Part shown: positions 44,901-56,900 of the stretch, piece after piece
Layout of the letters: each line of letters begins with the position of its first letter
Numbering within the stretch: the stretch's first letter is position 1
DNA from: Sabellastarte sp. h YS-2021
Taxonomy: Eukaryota > Annelida > Polychaeta > Sabellida > Sabellidae
DNA: 64,000 nucleotides
Direction: 5' to 3'
Assembly: GCA_964017235.1 (NCBI GenBank)
Contig: OZ024929.1
Location: 109,539,793-109,603,792, forward strand
Made by a program: the position numbers and the translations under genes
The notes under the pieces: model-generated
Told to the model about the DNA's origin: nothing
The model's database searches: none
Seen by the model: the letters and a program-made list of their open reading frames with translations, nothing else

Positions 44901-47900
44901 TAACAATACAAAGGTTCATCTCTTCCTCAGGGTCCACCTCAGTCGTGTCAGCTCCCTGCGTATATTGCAAGGTACTCAATGAAATAAAAATACAAAGGTT
45001 CATCTCTTCTTTAGGGTCCACCTCAGTTGTGTCAGCCCCCTGCGTATATTGCAAGGTACTCAATGAAATAAAAATACAAAGGTTCATCTCTTCTTTAGGG
45101 TCCACCTCAGTCGTGTCAGCCCCCTGTGTAAATTGTAAGCTACTCAATGAAATAACAATACAAAGGTTCATCTCTTCCTCAGGGTCCACCTCAGTCGTGT
45201 CAGCTCCCTGCGTATATTGCAAGGTACTCAATGAAATAAAAATACAAAGGTTCATCTCTTCTTTAGGGTCCACCTCAGTTGTGTCAGCCCCCTGCGTATA
45301 TTGCAAGGTACTCAATGAAATAAAAATACAAAGGTTCATCTCTTCTTTAGGGTCCACCTCAGTCGTGTCAGCCCCCTGCGTAAATTGTAAGCTACTCAAT
45401 GAAATAACAATACAAAGGTTCATCTCTTCCTCAGGGTCCACCTCAGTCGTGTCAGCTCCCTGCGTATATTGCAAGGTACTCAATGAAATAAAAATACAAA
45501 GGTTCATCTCTTCTTTAGGGTCCACCTCAGTTGTGTCAGCCCCCTGCGTATATTGCAAGGTACTCAATGAAATAAAAATACAAAGGTTCATCTCTTCTTT
45601 AGGGTCCACCTCAGTCGTGTCAGCCCCCTGTGTAAATTGTAAGCTACTCAATGAAATAACAATACAAAGGTTCATCTCTTCCTCAGGGTCCACCTCAGTC
45701 GTGTCAGCCCCCTGCGTATATTGCAAGGTACTCAATGAAATAAAAATACAAAGGTTCATCTCTTCTTCAGGGTCCACCTCAGTTGTGTCAGCCCCCTGCG
45801 TATATTGCAAGGTACTCAATGAAATAAAAATACAAAGGTTCATCTCTTCTTCAGGGTCCACCTCAGTTGTGTCAGCCCCCTGTGTAAATTGTAAGGTACT
45901 CAATGAAATAAAAATACAAAGGTTCATCTCTTCTTCAGGGTCCACCTCGGTTGTGTCAGCCCCCTGTGTAAATTATAAGGCACTCAATGAAATAACAATA
46001 CAAAGGTTCATCTCTTCTTCAGGGTCCACCTCGGTTGTGTCAGCCCCCTGTGTAAATTATAAGACACTCAATGAAATAATAAACTCAAAGGTTCATCTCC
46101 TCTTTAGGATCCACCTGTCTTGTCAGCTCCCTATCTGAGTAACATAAGTATGTACAAGTCTCATCTCCAGTGGTGTCAGTGAAATGAAATCAATGAAACA
46201 AAAATAGCATCAGAGATGCCCGTACCCCACAGCCTGGGGAAAGAGTTTTCAACACCATGACATATAGAAGTAGTGAAACAGTACAAAGACCGGGATGCTT
46301 TCAGCAGTGTCACTTATATAAAGATCCAAATAATGTTTAAAGAAGAGAAAATAATGTCTAAGAGAAAGAAAATGTATGTAAAGATAAAGCACTAAAACAA
46401 GACAATTCAATAGCAAAATGACACCATTAATCAATAAACTAAAAAATATGAAGCTGTAAAATTTATTAATTGGAGAATAGCTGTCAATAGAAATAGCATA
46501 ATTATGTAACAGTGCATATAATAATCAGTTGCAGCAATCCATATATCTTTGTTATAAGAGAAAGATGTCTCAAATATGGCAGCTGAACACACTTTGGCAG
46601 AGCAAAAAGGTCACACATTGATGCACACATACATGTATATTTACATACACCCCGTAACCAATGTCCCTACCAAGTGTCAGCTTTCTATACCTTATGGAAT
46701 TCAAGAAATAGCCCAGACAAGATTTTCAAACTCATGATCACTATGACAAGGTCAAAGGTCAAATCAAGGTCACAGAATGATGTTGCACACTTACGACCCA
46801 TAACCAATATCCCTACCAAGTATCAACTTCATACACCATACAGTTTCCAAGATATAGCCCGGACAAGATTTAATAGGTCAAGGACACCACAGCAAGATCA
46901 AAGTTCACATCAAGGTCAGATTATGATGTTACACACTTACACCCCCTAACCAATGTCCCTACCAAGTAACAAATTCCTACACCTTAAGGTTCCCGAGATA
47001 TAGCCCGGACAAGATTTTATAGGTCAAGGTCACTATGGCAAGGTCAAAGGTCAAATCAAGATGTTGCACACCTACACCCCTTACAAGTGTCCCTACCAAG
47101 TATCAACTTCCTACACCTTACAATTTCCGAAATATAGCCTGGGCAAGATTTTAAAGGTCAAGGTCACTACGGCGAGGTCAAAGGTCAAATCAAAGTCACA
47201 CCAGGACGTTGCACACCTACAATCTCCCACCAATGACCCTACCAAGTATCAACTTCCTGCACCTTACAGTTTCTGAGATATCGCCAGGACAAGATTTTAT
47301 AGGTCAAGATCACTACGGCAAGGTCAAAGGTCAAATCAAGATCACACCATGACATTGCACATCTACACCTCCTAGCCAATGTCTCTACCAAGTATCAACT
47401 TCCTACACCTTATCGTTTCTGAGATATAGCCCGGACAAGATTTTATAGGTCAAGGTCACTACAGCAAGATCAAAGTTCAAATCAAGGTCAGACTATGATG
47501 TTACACACCTACACCCCCTAACCAATGTTCCTACCGAGTATCAACTTCCTACACCTTATGGTTTCCGAGATATAGCCTGGACAAGATTTTTAAACTCAAG
47601 GTCACAATGGCAAGGTCAAAGGTCAAATCGAGGTCACACCATGACGCTGCACACCTACACCCCCTAACCAATGTCCCTACCAAGTATCAACTTCCTACAC
47701 CTTATGGTTTCCGAGATATAGCCTGGACAAGATTTTTATAGGTCAAGGTCACTATGGCAAGGTCAAAGGTCAGATCAAGGTCACACTATGAAGCTGCACA
47801 CCTACACCCCCTAAGCAATGTCCCGACCAAGTATCAACTTCATACACCTTATGGTTTCCGAGATATAGCCTGGACAAGATTTTATAGGTCAAGGTCACTA

Positions 47901-50900
47901 CGGCTAGGTCAAATCAAGGTCACACCATGACGTTGCACACCTACACTGCCTAACCAATGTCCCTACCAAGTATCAACTTCCTACACCTTACGGTTTCTGA
48001 GATACAGCCCGGACAAACTTCTTCCCGACGCCCGCCCAACCATCCGGACACCATGGATGAAAACAATACCCCGACAGCCCTTAAGGACTGTGGGGTAAAA
48101 ACTATTAAAATGCAGTTCAAATCAATAAACTACTTGGATAAGACTTAGTATTATGATTTCTCTACCTGGTGTGAGCTTTCATGTAATTTGCCTTATTTAT
48201 ACATATATTTAACATTAATTATCATCCAGTGTGTTTATATCATCCATCATGTTTGCTTCACTAAGGTCTTCTACAATATAGATGGTTACAACTAAAACAC
48301 TGGTATCGGAATTCAGATTGGATCCTTCCAGAGAAATACCTGGTGTCATTTTCCAACAAAGTCACAGCCTTAGTAATTATGCAACAATAAAAGTTAAATA
48401 GTATGGAAAACTTCCACATAACACCTATCTCTAAGGGTCTACCTTATTAGTATAGGATCTCTGTGAAAAAACATACTTCAAGACACTGTAAAGGGAGTAG
48501 GAAACTACAAGTCCAAATCTTCTAACATGTATCACATCTCTCAAAAAAAATATTACCAACATCACAGTGGATCTGTAAAGAGTACAAAAATTACTGAACC
48601 AAACACAAATCTTTACTTAACCAAAAATGGTTATTTCTTGAAATCTCATAGCACCTTGGCTTTGACTTTGGACTTGTTGATGGTTGCATTCTGGGTGGTT
48701 TTGTTTTTGGCTGCTGATTTGCCCTCTTTTTCCTCCTCCTGTAAGGCATGCCGTCTCTTCATCTCACCAAACACTGCACAGTCCAAGTGCAGAAGCTGTC
48801 TCAGAGCAATATGTCCCACAAGTGACAACAGGCGTGTCAGTACACCAGACTGGGTGCTAATCTCACCATTCTCATCTGAAAGGACACAACAATGGCAAGG
48901 ATGTGATATGGTCTCAGTACAAATGTGAACTATCAGTAAGAACATATAAAATGTACTGGTTTTATCATTGTCATTTAATAATGAATCAATAACAAGGCAT
49001 TCTACCAACATTCAAGATTTTTTTTACATCAAACAGTTTTTGTCCTCACTTGTACCATTATAATATTTAATTTTATGAATTCAATTTCTAGTCTCAAAAT
49101 TACAGTTCTTTCCCTTTCCTGTTGATTGACTGATTTGGTTTGGTTGTTCAAAATATTACACAGAACTAACTCACACACATGCATGTGTACTTGCATTTTG
49201 ACAAGAATTTCCACAACAGGCCATTGTGTGAAATCTCAAAAACTAATCTACCAGAATTAACTAGAGGATCGCTAGCGAAGCAAAGCGATTGTTTTTGCGT
49301 CCCAAAAGAAAGATGGTGTTGGCTGCTTATAATAGAAAGATCTTGCCTAGATACCCTGTCAATCTGAAATTATATCGAAAAAAAAATTGGAAAATTTTAA
49401 ATGGTTTAGGAGATACAAGCAATTTTAAGTTTTACCATTTTTGTCAAAAATTCGAAAATTCAAAATGGCTGGCATTTTTGGAAAGAGGAAATTTTTTTTG
49501 AAAAATGGGCAGAGTATCTTCCTTATATACCCTGTGGGCCAAAAATTTCAGGAAATTTTAGGAAAGAGGAAATTTTTTTTTGAGAATTGAGCAGAGCATT
49601 GTGCATGTATACCCTGTGGGTCAAAAATTTCCCCAAAATCGCTCTATCTCGCACGGTTTAGGAGATACAAGCAATTTTAAGTTTTACCATTTTTGTCAAA
49701 AATTCGAAAATTCAAAATGGCCGCCATTTTTGGAAAGAGGAAATTTTTTTTTAGAAAATTGAGCAGAGCATTGTGCATGTATACCCTGTGGGTCAAAAAT
49801 TTTGCCAAAATCGCTCTATCTCGCACGGTTTAGGAGATACAAGCAATTTTAAGTTTTATCATTTTTGTCAAAAATTCGAAAATTCAAAACGGCCGCCATT
49901 TTTGGAAAGAGGAAATTTTTTTTTGAAAATTGAGCAGAGTATCTTTCATATATACCCCATGGACCAAAAATTTCACTGAAATCGCTCTATCTCGCACGGT
50001 TTAGGAGATACAAGCAATTTTAAATTTTACCATTTTTGTCCAAAATTCGAAAATTCAAAATGGCCGCCATTTTTGGAAAGAGGAAAAATTTTTGAGAATT
50101 GAGCAGAGTATCTTGCATATATACCCTCTGGGTCAAAAATTTCGCCGATATTGCATTATCTCGCACGGTTTAGGAGATACAAGCAATTTAAAGTTTTACC
50201 ATTTTTGTCAAAAATTCAAAATGGACGCCACTTTTGGAAAGAGGAAAAATTTTTGAGAATTGAGCAGAGTATCTTGCACATATACCCTGTGGGCCAAAGT
50301 TTTTGCCAAAATCGCTCTATCTCGCACGGTTCAGGAGAAACAAGCAATTTTAAGTTTTACCATCTTTGTCAAAAATTCGAAAATTCAAAATGGCTGCCAT
50401 TTTTGGAAAGAGGAAATTTTTTTTTTGAAAATTGGGCAGAGTATCTTGTTTATGTACCGTGTGGCTCAAATATATTTCGTTAAAATTACTCTATCTCGCA
50501 TGGTTTAGGAGATACAAGCATTTTTGTGTTGTGCAATTTTATAATGCTTACCTGTAACAAATATACAAGCACATTATGAATTAATTATTTCTGAGTTATA
50601 TGTGAATTATTTGTGATGAACACTACATGAGTGCATTGTGTTCCCATAAATCAGAGTGCAGACCTTTAAATTTTTGCCATTTTTGTCAAAAATTACAAAA
50701 TTCAAAATGGCTGTCATTTTTGGAGAGAGGACATTTTTTTGGTATTAGCAGAGATAACCTGTGGGTCAAAAATTTCGTCGAAATTGCTCTATCTCGCACG
50801 GTTTAGAAGTTATTAAGGGATTTGTATTTTCCTCGTTAATAAAAATTTTAATGCTTAATTAAGTAGCCATTTTTTAATGGAAGTCTACCAAACTCTAATC

Positions 50901-53900
50901 ATTTGCAGATCTTTATACCGTGCATCCATATATCAAATTTCAGGCGAATATTTTTAACGCTTAAGTTATCATCCGGACAAGCAAAATCCTGTTTTTGGTC
51001 ATGTGACTTCTCTGATTGGTTGAAATGTCATGGCACCAAATTCAGAAAATTTTCCCAGGGCTACTAAATATATGTGCCAAGTTTGAAGAAACTCCATCCA
51101 CTAGTAAAGACGCTATAGGTAGGCAAACTTGCGGAGCCGCCGGACCCTTCCGCGAGAATTCCTCCCATATGCAAACAAGCGTCCCTTGCGGGACGCTTAA
51201 TTCATAACCTTAGATATATTTGGTCCTTCATAATGACTAGTTGTCTGGAGGCTTCAGTGGTTTACAAGTTAACCCATTAACATTTGGCAGACACCTCTAT
51301 AGTGGTGGATTCGAATCCCACTCGTTGAAATATGGGAGACTCACCAGAAACTTGTCCTAACATTACTGCTACTTTTGCACAAACAAAAACTTTTTGCTTT
51401 GGCATCTCCCTGTATCTAAAGCCTTGACCACAGCTACCAGAGCAAGTTACCATGTGCCAAGCATGGTTTGTCACAAAGCCTTCAATGTTTTCTTTAAAAA
51501 CTATAATAAAGCCACTTTTCTATCAGAACAATCCCATTATCACTATATCGGAGCTGTATTGGCACGTTCTAAACCAAAAACCCAGAGTAAGCTCTTTGAT
51601 ATGCTTGAGTGAAGTTATGAAGTTAACATAGCCTTTTAAGCAAAACAATATGATGTTATCACTCGGAGTAATTTGTAGCTGTATACCTGTAGCTGTAGTG
51701 CTGTGTCCTGAGGCCATGACCTTCTGAGCCAGCTGTTTAAGCATGTCTCCACAAATGAGGTCAGGGTGTTCAGCCAGCTTGTAGATCACATTCACTGCCT
51801 GCTCAGCCATAGGGATCCAGTAGTTCTGATCAAGTTCACTAATTCCTAATAAATAAAAAAAAAAAATAAAAAAAAGTTTGTTGTTTTTTCCTCACAAAAA
51901 AAGTTGATATTTGTGCTTTTTACCCATTGCTCCCAATAGCATATCCAAGAAAATACAATTCACACCAAACAGTTTTAAATGGAAATAGACAACACATAAT
52001 TTGCTTATTTTTGTGATTGCAAAATGTTGCAGATTACCTGCCACTACAATGTGTGAGAGCCTGGTGAAGATGGTGTGATCCTGATCAAGTCTGTAAGGTT
52101 CCTCATACTGCCCTGCCTTAGCCTGGAAAAAAAAAATTAAGTGATAAAGTGAAAGTTAATAAATGACAATAACAAACAGCCAAGAATATAACACTGGCTC
52201 ATATGATTAATATTTGTAGTATATTAATATGTTATAATGGAGCAAAAGCTATAGTACCTAAACGCGTATTGATCTAATGCATTAATGAGCAATTTTGATG
52301 CACAGTAAACACACGATACAAAGCAGTTTAATGATTATCATTAAAAATAATTTAATTGTACTTGCTTTAAAAGCTTAAAGAGACAAAACATTTTGCAATC
52401 ATAAAAATTTTGATGCACAGTAAACACACGATACAAGGCAGTTTAATGATTATCATTAAAAATTTAATTGAACTTGCTTTAAAAGCTTAAAGAGACAGAA
52501 AATTAAACATAATGCATGTCTACACTTTGAATTAAATGCAATACTAAACCCCAGTGTTGTTTAGTAATCTTTTTATCAATCCAAAGTTTTGACCATATTA
52601 ACTACACATCTTTACATCTAACATCTTGCACATGAAAACTGCATGCATATGGAAATAACAAATACCTTTTTGCTTCCACCTAGTTTAAGAAGAGCCAAAC
52701 AGATATCCCTGGTGAGTAGAAAGTCCTTTTCTCCTCTGGGTCCCAGACCTTCCTTCACTAACACATCAATGTTACTCTTCACTATCTCCAGCTGAGATCT
52801 GACGTACAGCAAAGGTTAGAATATGGGCGGTTTGTAACATTTAAACATCAAACGCGTTTGTGTATTTATCTTCATTTCATATCTATGTACATCAAGTGAA
52901 CCGTCTTTGGTACTGTTTTGACATCCTTTCCACCATTTTAATCATTTTCAATCATGGTGTCTGTTTTGAATGATAATCTGACATTTCTATCAATCTTATT
53001 GAAGTAACATTAGTGATAAATAATTGATAAAATATGATATAAAATAACTGGATTCACACTGACAGGATACAGTTTATATTATGGCCTGGATCTTTACTTA
53101 AACTTATCTTAACTCAAGCACCTTAATTTTCTGCACTGAATATACTTAACTTAATGGTCTACTGTCCCTCCACTGGAGTACATGATGAGAAGTACAACAG
53201 ATGCTTAGAATTATAAGGATTAATTATATTTTATGCCCAGGTCACACTGTGGCGATGTTTAGTGGCGAATATGCACGATCCTGAAATTCGTCCTTGTTGG
53301 TAGCATATTCTTGGTCCATTTCACTGTTCTCCAACATTCTCCATGGATCGTCATCTAGCTACGACAGTTTCAAACTGTTCAAAACTATCGCCGGTATTCG
53401 CCGATTCATGGCCATTTTATAGTTCGCCATTAGAATTCGCCACTATTGGTAGCAGATTCTTCTACATCGTAGCTCTGTGGTAGGACATTCTCCAGCAAAT
53501 CGTACTACCTTCTTGTTCTCAGTAAATTCGTCAAATATTCTTCCTTGTTCTCAACTGGTTCTTCCTTTGTCGTAGAAGATTCCTCAAGTATCGCATTCAT
53601 TCTCCCCTACTTGTAGCTGATTCGTGGGTAAATTTGCCAGATATCTTCACCAGTTCGTAGGCTTTGTATATTCTTGCTTTGTCTCAGGACATTCGAAAGG
53701 CATCGTAGAACATCGTAGAGCGGTCGTAGAAGTATGAAGATCTTTTATCACGTGACTACACTTTCCCGCGTTTTTTTGGCGAATTCTAGCGAATTTGAAG
53801 TCGCCTCTGTTCTTCTATATTCGCAGATATCATCGTAGCACCCTCGCCACTGTGTGACCTGGGCATTATTGATTTTCTCTCTCCTAAATGTGAGTTTTCC

Positions 53901-56900
53901 TTTTATTTTATCATTGGAATGGTTGTTCTATTAAAGGATATGTTATTATAATAGAAATATTTGTATAGCACAAAACTGATGATCCTCTAAAGGCTTGGTA
54001 TTCAAAAAGGGACAGCTCTACAACCAAGCAAAGTGTAAGCCAGTAAGCATCCACCTGGGGAGCATGACTGTAGTGGTGGGTATACTAGTTCAAAAAGTTA
54101 AGTCTTGAGTTGGCGTCTTAAGTATGAAATGGTCTGTTGGGATCTGACATTAAGTGGCAACCTGTTTCTTTCCACTAGTGTGGCCGTGGCAAAAAAATGT
54201 CTGCCTATGGCCTTTCTGGGACAGACTGAGGAAACTGATAGTCTATTTCTATTAGTCACACTACTAGACTTTACCAAAGATGACAAATATGGGTGATGGG
54301 GGAAACGTAAGGCTTTAAAAATGAACAGGTTATATTTGAAAAAGATACAATATGAAATGGGAAGCCAATAGACTTTTTCTAGACAGATATTATGCAAGTC
54401 TTGTGAAATTGGTTTAACTGTATGGGTGCCCAGACACAATCTCCTTACCCAGCAGCCATGGCCAGCAGTTGTAGTGCCCCTCTACTCTCGCTGTTGCTGG
54501 TGTTCGGTATTTTCATGGCAAACCTCTCCCACAGTACCTGTATCACCTGCTGACTCAGCTCTTCTGTACGAACAAACTCACTCACCTGAAAGGTCAATGT
54601 TAACAGTAAAAGTAGTGAAAACAAACTCTCTCACCTAAAAGGTGAGCAAGGATAATGTTGAGTGTAATACATAACAGTATGTGACATACAACATAAGGGA
54701 CACCCCTTATAGTCAAAAAAGAACCCAAATTTATGAAAATAGACAATGCAATAGACAAGATAAGCAAACAATACTATCTTCTTGAAATTTTGAACAAACT
54801 TAATAAAGTTTATTCACATGCAAATTCATTCCGTCCCCATACTCTACAATATACACATTGTGCATAACTGTAGTGACACTTTCATAGTGAGCATAGTGAC
54901 TTATCTTACCAACTCCTCCAATGATGTGAGATCTCCAACTGTGGCTCCAAATGTTAGGGCTGTCAGATTGTTTGCCACTGCCAAAGCCTTGGCCCTATAA
55001 ACAAATGAGTAAAGAATTAGATGTGGAATCTTTGAACAATATATTTGTGTATTGAGCTTAGCACTCAGCAAGACCTTCAGGTGCATAAAACATAACATTA
55101 CTTGAAATTACATCATGCATAAAAATGAAAACTATAAGGTTAATGCAAAAATACTATTCTTAATATAAAAAGCAAAAAGTCCAGTATTTCAAATTCAGGT
55201 CCTTACAGAATACCATTTTAAACTTACAAGTATGTCAGATTGCTTCAGTACTCCAAAAAGGTGAACTTTGTTGTAGAGCTGAAAGGGATATTCGCATTAT
55301 TCGTTTTCCGGATTCGACTTTCATCGTAAGCAAACAAATATTCAATATGAATATGGAAATTAGGCTTGGTATATGTAAATATTGCAAATAACACTCATTT
55401 TGTCTAATGTTTTACTAAATAATAGAGCAAAAAGTGAACTTACTTGTTTTTCTTCCTATGGTTGACTGAAAACCTAAATGTCTGTGATTTTACCTAAATT
55501 TTGGAATGCACTAAAACTATAAAACGAATTTCGGAAAATATCGGAAAATCCGTAACGAATATTGGACCACAATTTTGGTCTCCTCTTTCAGCTCTACTTT
55601 GTTGAAGAAAGAGAAGTTCAAGAAATGAATTCTAATTCTAATTTAACTTTAATGGCGCTTTATCAATTAGAATCATCTATACAAACTTTTTCAGGTGTGC
55701 AAACAAGTACAAATATCACTATATCTTTTCAGGAAACATTTTGTTTTATAACCCAGTGCATTGTACATATTTGCAACTCATTTAATGTTGGCTTTGTGTA
55801 GTTATTTTGCTGATTTATACAAACTTTGTGACAGTATTCATGATTGTTAAATTGTGATTATTTTATTTATGCATTACCTTGCATTGCTGCCATCTGGGTT
55901 GAGGTAGAGGCGTTTGTAGGCTGTGACTACTGCTTCCTTGACATTTTGCTCTTTAGACCAGATGAGGACCAACATGCCTCTGATTCCAACCATCGCGTTA
56001 TTCACCCCAAACTCATAACCCGTCACAAAGAAGTCAATGGCTTCCAGCACATCAGACACATTCTTAGAGCCCAATAGGTGGCATATGGTTGGAATACATT
56101 TCTGTATAGAGCTGGTGAAATTCATACAGTCCTGAAACAAAATATATCAACTGAAATGAGGTATACATGCTTAGGGCCCAGTTGCAGGAATATGGCTGTA
56201 ATAAATTTCTGTATGGAGAGCTTGCAAGGTTCATACAAACCTGAATTAAGATATATCAATTGATATGAAATACACATTCTCAGATCCCAGTTGCTGGTAC
56301 ATGGTGTTGATGGACGTTCTTCTATAGCTGGTGAAATTCAGTATCAAATCAGTGTTACTCAAACTTATATTACTGAAGGGCTTAAATGGCATAAATGTAG
56401 CTAAATGGAATTATAAAAAGAACATTGCAGTTTAAATAAATGAAAAATTTTTCAGAATTGTGGCTTTGGTTTTAGGTAAAGAATAAACTTTTCACATACC
56501 CTCACTTCTTCAATGGTTAATAGAACCATATGAAAATATTAAAGATGGAATAGGAAATGATTCATTAGTAACAATCATCTTAAAACATTTAAAACACTGT
56601 GTCATGTGAACATTATGTACATAATAATTCAACTCAACTTTTTACAGAAAATTACCCTTTAAAAAACATAAAATCCTAAAAAAGGGTGTAGGTTGGACTT
56701 TAGTTGTTGAGGGTATATTTTTTTTAAATCAATGAGCCATTAAACACATTACTAAATGACTGCATTGAATTCCTGTATGTACATTCCCTACAACTTACTT
56801 TGAGGTACTGGACCAGTACTTGCTGCTTGTTAAGTTCATTCACACTCTCCTGGGACTGGACAGGTTGCTCTGTGGTATTCCTACTGCCTTCTAGGATGTT

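Noticed and set aside
44209..45945. 578-codon minus-strand frame as a single long NCAPD2 exon
   Set aside because: Each unit contains intron-like pyrimidine text and an acceptor, and the unit adjoining the conserved exon has a good AG at 44452. A long exon is possible only if upstream acceptors are used, so it is listed as a finding instead of a CDS.
44369..46138. 589-codon plus-strand open frame across the 84 bp array
   Set aside because: It is produced by a repeat unit divisible by three that lacks stops on this strand; there is no protein signature, and the opposite strand holds the NCAPD2 exon text.
46641..48030. CRISPR-like or nuclear-receptor response array
   Set aside because: Units are uniform satellite repeats without unique spacers. 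AGGTCA half-sites recur because the unit recurs.
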